In this document: positions 1 to 11,520 of the stretch, piece after piece
Layout of the letters: each line of letters begins with the position of its first letter
How positions within the stretch are numbered: position 1 is the stretch's first letter
DNA from: Rhynchosporium graminicola
Taxonomy: Eukaryota; Ascomycota; Leotiomycetes; Helotiales; Ploettnerulaceae
Direction: 5' to 3'
NCBI GenBank assembly: GCA_900074885.1
Contig: FJUW01000025.1
Coordinates: 634,152 to 698,151 of the forward strand
DNA: 64,000 nt
Notes under the pieces: generated by a model
The model's database searches: none
What the model was told of the DNA's origin: nothing
The model's input: the letters and a program-made list of their open reading frames with translations, nothing else
Position numbers and translations under genes: made by a program

Positions 1-411
1 ATTGCCGATTGAGATTGCTTAGATCGATCGTATCGAGATCCACGATGTGGACTTCTCCAAAGCCAGAAAGGACGAGATTCTTGAGTAGTTCGCATCCAAT
101 CCCTCCGGCGCCAACCATAAGAATCTTTGCCTATCCGAAAACATCAGTAAAGGACCTCACGCACTCTAGGCGCAATGGCTAGCATGCACAAGCTCGCGGA
201 GGCTTCTGGGGGCGAAGAAATTACAGCAGACTCCAGATTTCGAATACGCTGAGGTACCTTCCGTCTTGGATCTGCTGCATTTGCGCTGCTGAAGCTGGAG
301 ATCGCACCCCAAGTCGAGGCGCTGTGAAGTGCTCACCTCTTTGACACGTCTGTTTAATGGACCTCCCAGCGATTGGGAGTTGTACTGATCGCGCTTTCCG
401 ATTGAAGCCAT
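1..411 (-). CDS. uba2: SUMO-activating enzyme subunit Uba2, N-terminal part (gene runs off the left edge)
   Basis: Two exons on the minus strand: 411..337 (25 codons, ATG at 411) and 130 down to the window edge; intron 131..336 with GTGAGC donor and TAG acceptor, phase 0. The start reads [17 protein letters not shown] and the second exon reads [19 protein letters not shown] followed by a [14 protein letters not shown] stretch. This is the adenylation (ThiF/E1) Rossmann core: GxGxxG nucleotide loop, then the acidic D-x-D-T-I-x-x-S-N-L-N-R-Q motif typical of the E1 active adenylation domain. With Aos1 the family activates SUMO in the nucleus. The catalytic cysteine and C-terminal ubiquitin-like domains lie outside the window. 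The GCELLKNL and [14 protein letters not shown] wording fits Uba2 better than Uba1 or Uba3; that choice is from family knowledge. Confidence 0.88.
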
Positions 412-1660
412 CTTTATTGGATCTGGTAGTATACCCAGTCGCGAAGAAGTGAAAAGGAAACAATAAGCCGGGTTGTGAAGAGAGGTCGAAGGGGAATGGG
501 CGCTGTTTGCGCCTCAACTAGCGACGGCGAGGTACGAGATTCTGCCGAAAGAGCAAGAGACGCGACCCGGGATGTTCTTGAAGGCACGTCACGGCAGATT
601 CCGTGGGCGCGAGAACATGCCTCCCTATCAATTCAAGTGGTGTCAGATTAGTAGGTTATGATGTGTATTGAATACCTTAGGCTGGTAATTGGGGAAGGGA
701 AACATGAGTACAGCTTCTTATATGACCTGGGATGCGTGGATTTTTGTTTTCATATATTTCTTGGATCTTCATACGAGTAAGGATCATCAAAAGATCATGG
801 TGTTTCAATTCTCCTCCACGTGCTATGAGCCTACAGCTAGTACGTGCCTGAATCTGCAGACTCACACCAGTTGCACAACATTTGTACTGCCGCCTGAAAA
901 TCCCAAGACGCCTATGAAATAGCCGCGAAAGATATTAAGCAGTTGACGATGTAATCTGTACGAGACAGCACGAAATATGCGTACGTATCTTCAGCAGATC
1001 CTGTCAAGCCAGGCGCAGATTGAAAATGCTTCAAGTCTTCTATTGTCAATGAAACATGATTGACGAGATCTCGCGAGGTAAAACTAGAATATCAACTCAA
1101 AACCCTCGATATTTGGCAATATTTCTTACTTGTTGAAAGTCATATGCCTCTCATATCCACTTAGGTTTAGATACCTAGTAGATAGCTCTCGTCGGTGACT
1201 GTTTCTCATTTCTGTTCCATCTCTGCTCTCCCAAGCTCGATTGTGTTTTACGCTTAGCTTTGAATGAGCTGAATTTAAAAACTGGTGGGTTGTGAGAATC
1301 GAAGGTTTTCCAGCATAGCTTCCTAAAACCTAATTATCAAAGTACAAAACATGATTTCAAGCACTAGACCGTATCGGGCATGGTTCATACGCCGAAATGA
1401 GCAGCGATTCATGTAGTCGTTTGCGAATTTAACAACTCAAGTCGTTTTGGAAGCCGTTGCAGTCATAATATTTCCTTTTCTAGATATTTACTCAACTTCC
1501 TTCTGCAGGCGAACATTTCAAATCCTCCCACGCATGTAGCAACTTTATCTGCATATTTTATCTTGGGAGACTTTCGATAGTACAGATACAGATCGCCAGG
1601 TCCATTTCTCAGTTCCGAAGCATTGTCGGCGCTCAAAACGCATCAAACCAGCAAACCAAT
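412..1660. other. Intergenic, divergent promoters of Uba2 and Qng1
   Basis: About 1.25 kb between two divergent genes. Only short open frames with no recognisable protein. It must hold both promoters and 5' leaders; CT-rich tracts occur shortly before the Qng1 start. I see no repeat or RNA gene. Confidence 0.6.
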
Positions 1661-3332
1661 ATGTCAGATGATGAGCCAGATCACGAACTTCTTGACTTCC
1701 TGCGCCAACATTTCCAAAAAGTTGCCATATCACCCGCAAATCCAGAGACACAGGTTCTCGAAGGCGCTGAATATGTCTACGACAATGCCATCGATGTAGC
1801 CATTGACTACCAGTCAACAAAAGCAGCCGCAGCTATGATCTACGAGCAAATGCAACAGAAAGAATACTCCACCAAGACATGGTCATCACATGAGCTGCAC
1901 CCCAAAGCCAAGGATGAAAGTACCGTGGCATTTATCTTTACTATGGACCTGCTGAACTTTTCATTCTGGTCAGAGAAGGATGACGAAGAACGTTTTACTA
2001 TCGAGTATAAAGGCCAGAAGTGGACAGGCTATTGGAGTTTGGTTGCTGCTTTGCAGAGAGCTCTTGAAGAGGGTTAGTTCAGCCCAACGCTTCGGGGGAT
2101 GGAGCTTATGTTTCCTTTCTAGATATTCCTATTACATCCTCGGATTTCTGGCAGAATGAGGACGAATGTAAGTTGTTATATCTGTGAAGAACTTCTGCGT
2201 GTGTTTCTTGCCTTTCTTTTGATTATCTGCCGCGTCTCACATGTTACATCAAACTCTTAAATGCTGCGTGCGGAACTTCAAGAGCCCATACGCGAGAGCG
2301 TGATCGCTTATGCCGGTTCTTTCTTCGAGTATATCTTATTCATGTATGACGATGAAGCGATTTCATCAAGCGAATCAAAATATCCATTTCATGTAGTTGT
2401 GGCTTGCCAACGAGCTAAGCATGAGATCGATATTTGGCTTTTTATCTTCCAACACTTTTTTGTCAGATACAATTAGGAGCATCCGCAATATCGTAGTCTC
2501 GGTCAAGAAACGATCTCTTGCACCCACAAGACCATCATCGTGAGGCTGACGCTGCGACAGGCACAGAAGAAGTCCTGAAGCACGTCTTCAGAAGCTCAAC
2601 CGAAGAAGAAATTCCTCTCCTCAAAGAACGTCTCTCCTGCCTCCGAGAAGCTGGGAAAATCCTCTACGAAGTATTCTCGCCCTTCACACCTCACTCTCAT
2701 CAAACAAACACTGACCCATTCCCAGAAATACCAATGCAATTTCACCAACGTCATAAAATCCGCCTCCCACTCCGCCGCCGCGCTCGTCAATATCCTAGCC
2801 GATGACTTCCCGTGCTTTAACGACGTCGTCTCGTTCGAGAAAAGGAAAAGTGTGCGTCTACTCAAACGAGCTCAGATCTGCGTCGCTGACCTCTGGGCCG
2901 CGTTTGAAGGAGAGAGCTTTGGCGAATTTGACGATATCGATAAGATTACTATGTTTGCGGATTATCGCGTTCCGCAGATATTGAATACATTGGGGTGTTT
3001 GTGGTATAGTCCGTTGTTGGATCATGTGGTCAGGCAGAAGAAGATTATTGAAAGTGGACATAGTTGGGAGATTCAGATGAGAGGTAGGCAGGATTTCGTC
3101 TTTGTGTCTCTTGGGAAAGGGTTAAATTGGGTTACTTGGCTAACGAATGTGATGTCTAGGATGTAGCATATGGTGTGTAGAGTTGATCAGAAGAGAGATC
3201 CTAAGGAATCACCCCAAGGCGAAGATCAATGCTATTTTGATAGATTTCTTTCTGTATGATACTATGAAGGAGCGGGAAGGGGCTGGCCAGGATGAGATAC
3301 CCCATCATAGGACTCGTAGCATATGGTACTGA
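1661..3332 (+). CDS. qng1: Queuosine 5'-phosphate N-glycosylase/hydrolase (queuosine salvage, DUF2419)
   Basis: Five exons: 1661..2072, 2123..2167, 2561..2670, 2726..3083, 3160..3332, which join in frame to 365 residues ending SIWY. Family landmarks are all present: LNFSFWSE near residues 98-105, KWTGYWSLVAALQRAL at about 120-134, the FADYRVPQ block near 266-273, and MRGCSIWCVELIR in the last two exons. Members release queuine from queuosine 5'-phosphate so that the base can be re-used by tRNA-guanine transglycosylase; fungi cannot make queuine and must salvage it. The length matches the eukaryotic family. Intron 2 (2168..2560, 393 bp) is unusually long for this window, though no coding is missing there because the protein reads straight across it. 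Convergent with the PPR gene downstream. The family call is firm; the exact splice at 2167/2561 is inferred from protein continuity. Confidence 0.93.
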
Positions 3333-3652
3333 GATCCGATCTGAAATAAATCGAGAGACGTACCATTGACCAGCCGTTACACAAGCGTTCTGTAGTGGAC
3401 CTCAAAGACAGGTATGGAGATTGCATAGAACGAGTTTGGTTGCTTGTTACACAGCTAACATTTACATTCTCCCCTGGTATCATTTCCATGTACCTCTCCC
3501 CCTCTCTCTATTGCTAACCCACAATGGTTCCTCCCGTGAAATGCCCGATGACTCCATACCCAAGAAAAGTAACGCCATTCTGCCTTATGCATCGTTTATT
3601 TAACAGCTTCACTGATATGCACATACCTGAATCCTGGTCATCCATTGATTCA
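3333..3652. other. Convergent 3' spacer
   Basis: Spacer between the stop of the queuosine-salvage gene and the stop of the PPR-type gene. It should hold both 3' untranslated regions. No coding or repeat seen. Confidence 0.6.
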
Positions 3653-5743
3653 TTAAGAAGCAAAAGCCTCCAATTCAATCTTTCCTCTCATGGTGGGGAG
3701 AGGTAAAGACACAGGGAAAGGCGCCCTAAATGGCTTGGCTGGCACTGGCGTACGTCGACGAAGGGGCGTGCTGGTCGTAAGTTTGGGCGAACTTTCTTTG
3801 ACGGTAATAGAGACCTCTCTTACGTTGGCTACAGGAGTTTGGTCCTTGGAGGCATCTGTATCTGCCTGTGCCACAGCTACCTCGTCTGCCTTGCTAGGAG
3901 CCATAGTGATCCTCCCAGATTCCACTGTGTTCCAAGACAGTATGCTTTTCTGCGATGTTAAGCGACTACTGCGAAGCAACAACCTAAGCTCTGACTCGAG
4001 AGCTTGAATTTCTGACCACCGCAACTTCATGCGACCCTCGAGTGCCTGCAATCGACTCCAACGACTGGCAATTCCCAGCTTCCTTTGATCATCTAAGCGA
4101 AGCTGTTCCTCGGTTGCGAAGTCCTCTACTATCTTCATAGCTAGGTCGATGTTGGATTTTTTCTTGACTTCTAGTGATTGTTGTAACTTGTATTCTTCTG
4201 CTTTGTCGGAAATGTCCAATCCGAGAGAATGGCTCAATGTAGATGTGAAAACAGCGTAGCGGTCAACGGCATCGCTGAGAGACTCGATGCGCATGAAATG
4301 TAGCAAGTCTTGCAGAGCATCCCATGAACGTTTTATTGGTAGATCCTTCTCTGATTTGAGTGACGTATCGAAGCCACACATCACCAAGAGCTGGTGAATG
4401 AGCCGCCGAAGCTCATGGGAATAGCCAGTGATAAGATCTCTTAATCCCTCGTCCCATGCATTTATGATGACTCGGATAATCTTTAAGCCATCGCTGAAGC
4501 TCGCCTGGTCTATGCAAACCCGGATGACAGCACAGAGAGTGTCCTCACGAACTTGGTGGTTTTTACGAAAAGCACTACGAACCTCGCGAATGGCGGCTTG
4601 AAGCCCATTAAACTTCAAGCCACCAATGATCTGAGTGTTCAAAATAGCATCATCTCGAGGTGCTTTTGCGTGTAAGGCGCCATATCGATGGATGGTGTCG
4701 TGGGCCATAGCCCATCTCTGAACAGCGGGGTGGACCAAGTCTTTGACATATCGCTTCCCAATCCGCATGTCAGGACTACTCTTTGGCTCATTTGGTGGAA
4801 CCCTCCGCGTCCCTCGCATGCGTTTTACAATTGATCGGTATCCCTTTGGATCTCGTTTTGCCTGGTAGTGATCGAGGATCAGCTGAGTAGTGATCCGGGT
4901 AGGCTTGAACTTGCTCTCGTGCATAAAGGAGTTGATGACGATTTGAGCAAGATTGAGCTTTTCCAATCGAGAAAATTCGGCGAGCAAGATGTTGTATGTC
5001 TCCATGCCGGGCGGACTGGTAGAAACTAGCAGATTATAGGATATCTTTGCCAGCATGAGGCTGACACTCGAGGCGTTGTTCGACGTAGTATTTCTACAAA
5101 TCGTACACAAAGATTGGTTTAGAGCCTCTCGCTGATATTGAACGTCCTGAAGATCGGTCCATTGAAATGAGGGTAAATCGCTAAAGCCCCCCATCAGCGA
5201 CTGAATGCGTGACTTAATCTCCAGCATTTGTTCTTGCATCTGATCGTTGCCCTGTATACCTTCCTCTGAGAATATTTTGGACTCTAAAAGGAACTTGTAT
5301 GCCAGGCGAGCAATCATGGCCTGCATCCTTTCGAGATGCAAGCCTTTTACGGGCTCCCGAAGCTGTAAATCCGGGTCTGGTATCTCTCCTACAGCAAGCG
5401 GCTTATACTCGATTCGGTCCCCAATTTGCAGCTGTTCTAGACGACTTCCAGTCTTCTTGAGCTTTTCCATGCATCCGACCGGATCGTTCGTGGGAACATC
5501 CTCCCTGGCCTCCGCAATCACACGATCCCATTCCTGCCTTCTCTTGTCCTTGACCCGCATATCTGCCACAGCTGCGGTTGCAAGTATAGTCGAATAGCAT
5601 GCCGTAAAGACATCGCTAGCTTTGATTTGGCGTTTCCCAACGGCAGTGGTCGTTCGTCGTGCTAGATTCGTCGCGGTATGTAAACATGAGCGGCAGCTAC
5701 ATGATGACTTGGCCCGCGCAGCGCGGGACCATAGGACAAACAT
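3653..5743 (-). CDS. PPR-like mitochondrial protein, fungal-conserved
   Basis: One uninterrupted frame of 696 codons. The start is taken at the ATG at 5743, which gives MFVLWSRAARAKSSC; the frame stays open upstream but without an ATG. The N-terminus is rich in Arg, Ser and Ala, lacks acidic residues for about 50 positions, and fits a mitochondrial targeting peptide. The stretch around residues 45-75 (DVFTACYSTILATAAVAD) is a motif I associate with fungal mitochondrial PPR-type proteins. The middle is helical, with paired helices of PPR flavour (for example YNILLAEFSRLEKLNLAQIV). The last 150 residues contain a charged coiled-coil-like stretch (EEQLRLDDQRKLGIASRWSR) and a basic, Pro-rich tail. 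Likely role: RNA binding in mitochondrial gene expression. That function is inferred; no catalytic motif is visible. Intronless, unlike most neighbours. Confidence 0.7.
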   Translation of the reverse strand: MFVLWSRAARAKSSCSCRSCLHTATNLARRTTTAVGKRQIKASDVFTACYSTILATAAVADMRVKDKRRQEWDRVIAEAREDVPTNDPVGCMEKLKKTGSRLEQLQIGDRIEYKPLAVGEIPDPDLQLREPVKGLHLERMQAMIARLAYKFLLESKIFSEEGIQGNDQMQEQMLEIKSRIQSLMGGFSDLPSFQWTDLQDVQYQREALNQSLCTICRNTTSNNASSVSLMLAKISYNLLVSTSPPGMETYNILLAEFSRLEKLNLAQIVINSFMHESKFKPTRITTQLILDHYQAKRDPKGYRSIVKRMRGTRRVPPNEPKSSPDMRIGKRYVKDLVHPAVQRWAMAHDTIHRYGALHAKAPRDDAILNTQIIGGLKFNGLQAAIREVRSAFRKNHQVREDTLCAVIRVCIDQASFSDGLKIIRVIINAWDEGLRDLITGYSHELRRLIHQLLVMCGFDTSLKSEKDLPIKRSWDALQDLLHFMRIESLSDAVDRYAVFTSTLSHSLGLDISDKAEEYKLQQSLEVKKKSNIDLAMKIVEDFATEEQLRLDDQRKLGIASRWSRLQALEGRMKLRWSEIQALESELRLLLRSSRLTSQKSILSWNTVESGRITMAPSKADEVAVAQADTDASKDQTPVANVREVSITVKESSPKLTTSTPLRRRTPVPAKPFRAPFPVSLPLPTMRGKIELEAFAS

Positions 5744-6007
5744 TATCTTATCATGCTGAGGTAATTGCAGTCTGGTTAGAGTGATTGGCAATTTCTTGGG
5801 CGTGTTAGGCGTTCAATTGGCGTCGTCGGAAAGTGAGGAGCTCAGATTGTATGTATGTGAGGCCTGTACATCGGAACATCAATTGGTGGTGCTCGAAGTG
5901 GAGCACCGCCGCTTTTACTCTTCATACACATCCCTCAGCCTTCAAGTCAACCCCGCCAATATTTTCAGCTTGACAAACTTGTCTACGACTCAAATCATAC
6001 CGCAAAG

Positions 6008-6701
6008 ATGATGATCCTGACTCTCACTGCGGATTTGACAGGGTATGTATTATGATTAAACAGTCAACTTCTTCTAACAATTGATAGCGTTACCGACTTG
6101 AGACCAGATGACACCCCAGAAAACGCTTTCTGGTATACATTCAAGGTTCAGTGCACTTCGTGTCGAGAGGTCCATCCGAATTTCGTCAATGTCAGCCGTT
6201 TTGTAAGTTTCGTAGGCCGAGATCCAACTCAAACAGATAATAATGTGAGGCATACCTAGGAGGCAAATGACATGAGCGGGAGCCGAGGAGAAGCCAACTT
6301 CGTGTGGAAGTGCAAGTCATGCAAGGTACTCACTCATCTTGCTGTGAACCTTAAATTCATTTTGGACGTTGATATTTGATCAGAGAGAGTCATCAGCAAC
6401 CATTAAGGAGCCTCCGGTCTCATACAAGCAAGGATCTCCACCAACTCGTCAAAAAGTCATCGAGTTCGACTGCAGAGGACTTGAGTTTGTTGAGTTCAAA
6501 CCCGAGGTATGATTTCATATTATCCTGTGGGATATATGCACTGACATAAAACCGTAGGGAGATTGGCTTGCAACCGGTATTGATTCTGGCAGCAAGTTTA
6601 CGACCATTGATCTTACTGAGGGAGAGTGGTTCGATTATGACGAGAAGGCCGGAGAAGAGGTCAGCATCAAGGATCTGAAGTGGGAGATTCGGAGAAATTG
6701 A
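6008..6701 (+). CDS. CZIB / DUF866 CXXC zinc-binding protein
   Basis: Five exons: 6008..6042, 6088..6202, 6260..6325, 6384..6506, 6558..6701, giving 160 residues, the usual family length. Starts MMILTLTADLTGVTDLRP. The two zinc knuckles are intact: CTSC followed by REVHPNF in exon 2 and WKCKSC at the end of exon 3, the CxxC...CxxC pair that binds zinc in human C1orf123/CZIB. The tail reads EGEWFDYDEKAGEEVSIKDL and then KWEI, as in the family. The molecular role is not settled; a zinc-handling or metallochaperone-linked role has been discussed. All introns are short with GTATGT/GTAAGT-like donors. Same strand as SmF, 405 bp upstream of it; the PPR gene is divergent, so 5744..6007 is a shared promoter. 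Confidence 0.93.
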
Positions 6702-7106
6702 GATTTAACGAGCAAAGAATAAAGTATTGAAATTCCCAGCATATCCAGAATTAAGCTCATCCAGCATCTGGGCAATAAGAGCATGATATCCACTATGAAT
6801 ACCGACTCTGTTGAGGTAAAGAATAAGAACAATCCTGCTGTTGTTTGATTGTCTATGTTTCCTTCAAAATATATCAAATATTTTAAAACATATTTTCCTT
6901 CATAGTAGCAAATTGAAGCAGACGAAGTGCTCGCCTGATCATGCGAGCCAGCCCAGACCGGCTCAGCCTTGCAGCTCGCTAGATGTGAGGCCGCCAAAAG
7001 CGGCCATGGAAATAATTCCGTCAGCCTCAAGATTTCGTAGCTCTAACTAAATCCGTTCACTCCTTCTCCCCACGCCTTCACCGTCAACCTCTTCATAACC
7101 ACCAGG
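6702..7106. other. Spacer between CZIB and SmF
   Basis: Holds the 3' end of the CZIB gene, an AT-rich middle, and the SmF promoter and leader. A CT-rich stretch lies just before the SmF start. No coding seen. Confidence 0.55.
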
Positions 7107-7611
7107 ATGAGTGTAAGCAAAGTTGTATCTGCCTGCACTATGCAATCAAGACTGACGCTTGTCTCTTAGTTCGTACCCATCAACCCGCGGCCCATGCTGC
7201 AAAACCTGTACGTCTGAATCACCCATCCCAGAGCCCATCTGGAGCTCTCGGAAACGCGCCGCAAAACACCAGATTCGCAAAGACATGCTGACGTGGAGAT
7301 GTGTTCAGAGTCAACGAGGAAGTTGTGATCCGCCTGAAGTGGGGCCAAACAGAATACAAGGGTCGTCTGGTCAGCATCGACAGCTACATGAACATTCAAT
7401 TGTCGGGTGCAGAGGAGTGGATTGACCAAGAGATGACGAGCGTTCTGGGACAGGTTTTGATACGGTAGGTCTTCGCATCATGGGGTTGGTTCACTGCCGG
7501 CACTGGAGAAAACCTGCGATATGAGAAGGCTGATGGTTGAGTAGGTGCAATAACGTGCTTTGGATCCAAGGCGCAAACCAGAACAATGGAGATACGAAGA
7601 TGGAAGGTTGA
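7107..7611 (+). CDS. smf1: Small nuclear ribonucleoprotein F (Sm protein F)
   Basis: Four exons: 7107..7112, 7170..7207, 7309..7464, 7545..7611, joining to 88 residues. The first exon is only ATGAGT. The product reads [16 protein letters not shown], then [20 protein letters not shown] with the Sm1 motif, [10 protein letters not shown], and the Sm2 motif [15 protein letters not shown]. It is the F subunit of the heptameric Sm ring on spliceosomal U1, U2, U4 and U5 snRNAs. Length and both Sm motifs are complete. The gene is convergent with PRMT5, 277 bp away; in other eukaryotes PRMT5 methylates SmB, SmD1 and SmD3, not SmF, and I see no RG tail here. Confidence 0.97.
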
Positions 7612-7888
7612 GGTCAGCTACAGGCTGGAGTAGATTCACGAAAGGATATTGGAAATTGCCGTGGTCTTGCGAGGACTGTGGATGGCGTCGGAAGGGCACA
7701 GCGGATTCACGACCAAAAGTTCACTGGTTTGTCAATGTGCAAGGCGTTCTAGATGCAAGTTTTGACTTGTCAGGGCATGAATGCAATAGATTTCGATGTC
7801 GAGAAGCTACGATGTTGTTGCCTAAGGCCTGACAAGAGAACTTCCGCGGCCAATTGTCTCTTTGACGATATGCGACCCAGTGAAAAAT

Positions 7889-10615
7889 CTACATGAGGCA
7901 CCCTACTTTACGGCTGCTGCCCATCTCACTCATTCCTAGTCTCATTCTCTTGCCTTCTGCGACCATGACAAAGGCCTCTACAAGCCATTCATACCACACT
8001 TTTCTATCGTCAGTCTGTCTCCAGATACTGACTTGCAACTCTGAGTCATCTGGGAAGTAAAGGGCATTCTGGCGGAGTAGGTTAGTAAGGTCTCAAAACT
8101 TATCGTTCAGATGGAGCATACCTTCAAGGGAAAGAATATAGGAAACCAGGAGATCATGTCCTTGCTCTTGGCATCAATGGTATCGGGCCTGGTGCTCAAC
8201 TCGACGATACCCGTTTCACCACCATCGTAAAGAACAGCCTCAAAATACCCAGCCAATCCGTTGACCACACCTCTGTCTTTGCACACGAACTTGAGCTTGG
8301 CTGAACGTGAGTTGTGCTCATTAGCGCCATCTCCACCTGACATGCTCCCGCCGCCCCCTCCACTAACACCACCCCCTCGACGAGCTTCTGCAATGGCGAG
8401 TGTGGAGCTTGGAAGAGGATGTAGAAATTCCCACGCTTGCTGAATACAGGGATGGTCAGGAACAGCAGTTGCCAGATAGTCGATAGCATGAAGCATTACG
8501 ACGTACGGCGTTTCTGTGGCTGTATCATCTGTAATGGCCCGATGGGAGATATCTGCAAACAGTCTGGGTGCCAGAATCGGGGTTAAGTGGGCAGTGTACG
8601 AGCTTGGAATAGATATACCATGTAGCGGCGCAAGAACATGCTGAACACCATCTAAGCACTCAGGCGAGAGCTCATTGTCTGCAAATGAACCAAGAAGCTC
8701 GGAAACCACAATGTCCACTTTACCGAAGTGCGAAGCAGGAGCGCTGCTGCTTGTTGTGATGGCCTGTCCAATAGGTCCGGTGGCACTGCGGAGCGGGCCT
8801 TTCCAAGCTCGCATGTCACTCTTGACAATATTCACTACGCGGCCCCAGTCTTCTTCATTGTGACGTTGAAGAAGGACATAGGCATTCGGGTTCTTCTCCA
8901 CAGCCCAAACCTCGATCGCAACCCCGGTGATCTCGCTGGCCCTGAGAGCACGAGTGACTAAAGGACCTCGTCCGGATCCGGCAACAGCGAGAACCACAGC
9001 CCCTGTCGGACTTGAAGTAGGCTTGTGTTGATCAGACCAGTCGGAGAGAGCTTGGACTATGGCTCGCTCATACTGATCGTATTTAACAGGGTCTTTCTCG
9101 AATACTTCGTAGGTTACTGACTCTAGGTTGTCAGTGAGCGGTTGCAGCGGAGCCTGGAGATAATCCTGGTAACCCGAGCCAAATTTCTCAAGAGGTGTTC
9201 TAGCTGGCTGGTTTCTTTGCAGGTACCGAATGTAGACTAGATGAGCTGCGAAGTCCTTACTCTTGTGCTTCGTCTTTTGCTGGTGTTTCGCAGCTTCAGC
9301 AGGCGTTGGCGACACTGATCTCGATGCATCCACAACTACACCTGGAGATGGGAAACCATCCGCGGTTGGCGTGAGCTGAGTAGGGTCGTCCAAACCAGGA
9401 ATTGGCCCAACATCGCAGAGTAAAAGCCAAGGCGGTTGCTTCAGACGCATGTAGCGTGAGATCAAGCTTTGGTGACCTTTGCTGAGGACAGGGTGACCTC
9501 CTGCATTCTTCAGAAAGGTAGAACAGTCGAATGAAAGTAACCTCAACGGCTCAGCAAACCAACGAGATTGCAGTGACTCGACAGGAAGTCGGCGAGGAAT
9601 TGCAAGAGCTAAACAGAATCGTCAGCTTTGAACATCGGGTGATTGCGAGTATGTAAGAGCGGGAGAAGTACCTTCAGAGATGGAATGGGTGCTCCGAAGG
9701 GTCTCAGCTCTCCACACATGACAGGCAGGTCCTCACAGGTAAAATGGACGCGGAAAATTGGATGTTGTATTTGTTCTTACCTACTGACAGTCTTGCACTG
9801 TATTTACATACACTCCGTATCAGATTCCAAGCATCCCAGGTCTCGTACAAATCAATGTCCTTGCTTCCCTTCCCTTGCGCTGTTTCCGAGCTATAACCTC
9901 TGGCAAATGGACGCAAATCACCGATCATTTCTTTAGCCTCTTCGTTTCCATACATTGGAACATGAATGGCCATTTGCAAGTAGCTCCCAATACTGAGGCC
10001 TTCCTGAATGGCTCGAGCATATTGAACAAGGCCATCGTTATCTGTTGATCCGCTGTGGTATGTTCTGGGTCCTGGTATGACAATGTTTCCAACTCCGCAG
10101 AATGAAGCATATGCTATTTCAATGTTAAGGACTTGGCGCGATATATTGGCAATGAGAGGGTCCGAGGAGCATAGATCTATCCATGGGCTCGAATATGCGA
10201 TGATTTGCGAAACAGTATCTCCTGGTGTAAGAGGGGTGTCGACTGGATCGAGGGGGGTGATTATCGGAGCAGGTGGAGCGCTGCGTTTTGCCGCATCGCC
10301 GGAGGATTCGATGTCTGATAACTCGGAGAGATAGGTAGAGATCAGAGTCAGGACTCTGGAGTGGAAATGGGGGCTTGTTATGGGACTGGTGAGCATATCA
10401 TACTAAGGCGCATTAGCATAGCAGCACATCTAGTCTTCTCCCGCTGCGGTGCACGGGTCACTTACTCCAACATCTTGAGCCTGACGCAGAACAAAATCTG
10501 TGACAGGTAGAGGCCTTTTGGACTCGTGATGGCCCACGTAGAATCTAGGAGTATAGTCGTCCTCTGAAGAAGATGGCTCGCCATCTGCGCCTGACATAGG
10601 TTGTGAATAGGACAT
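7889..10615 (-). CDS. Type II protein arginine methyltransferase PRMT5 (Skb1/Hsl7 family)
   Basis: Four exons on the minus strand: 10615..10466, 10402..9781, 9608..8122, 8068..7889, joining in frame to 812 residues. The start MSYSQPMSGADGEP is followed by FYVGHHESKR, the usual N-terminus of the fungal protein. The N-terminal TIM-barrel half covers roughly residues 50-275. LQAPLQPLTDNLES introduces the methyltransferase domain; the SAM loop AVAGSGRGPL lies at about 465-474, and the double-E loop SELLGSFADNEL at about 560-571 carries both catalytic glutamates. The last exon holds VSIWRQTDDRKVWYEW. PRMT5 makes symmetric dimethylarginine on Sm proteins and histones. A Gly/Ser-rich insert (GGGVSGGGGGSMSGG) sits in the C-terminal beta-barrel. 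Convergent with SmF. Very firm call; all introns have standard borders. Confidence 0.96.
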
Positions 10616-11520
10616 TATAGCTGGTGATGAGTAATGTTTGAAGGAAGGAGAGGGATGGGCGCAAACCGCGAAAGCTTCTTGAACCACACCAAAAAATTAA
10701 AATCCTCCTACTTATAACCGACCGCAATCGAGAAAGCACGGCCTTTTTTGTGACAAGTAAACAAATCGATATACCTATGTTATCTTATCCACGATTACCT
10801 ACCTACCTTCCATCAAAAATCAGAAAATACCATCATGGCGATAGGTAGTCCCGCTAGCCACCATATTATTGCGAGATAATGTAAGTAGCAAGAAATGTCA
10901 CGACTCACGAAAGCCAATATACACGATTTTTCATTAAGATATCTCACGGCAGCGGTAAATTTGCCTCTCTACTTCACACGTCCTTACTTTCGGCGAAAAA
11001 CAGCCAAAGTTACGTAACATTATTTCGGAATCTAGTCATGACGAATAAATTGAAATTTCTTCAGGCGGATGAAAAGTCAGCTCGAGTGTAGTGGGTTAGC
11101 TGCGACGCGATGGTACCACTGGCTACCTCTAGTCAGTCCATTCTACAACAGCCCGGATATATATTCACTGTTGTTGGTTTTGTCTTTATTACTCACATCC
11201 CCAGATTCACCTTATAACCGCAATTCCTTAAGTTGTGCAAACTCAGAGGCGTTATATCAAATCTTCAAATCGCCAGCTATCGTCACCTGCACGACATCTT
11301 CTCACCATATTATAGGTACTTTTGATAGATACTCTTGCTCCTCACCTTCCGTACTGTGTGGAGAGCGAATGTACGATAAACTCTGAACTATTTGTTCCAA
11401 ACGTCTTTGTATCTGACGACATCTTCTCAACACATCACATATAAACGACATCTATCCGTCGAAAAGGGGTTTAGAACATCAAAAATCTAACATCGAAGGC
11501 GCTAATCAGTCGACAAAAAA
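10616..11520. other. Divergent promoter region of PRMT5 and the Gfd2-like gene
   Basis: About 0.9 kb, moderately AT-rich, between two divergent starts. It contains no recognisable coding. The final 60 bases before 11521 form an A-rich leader. Confidence 0.55.
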
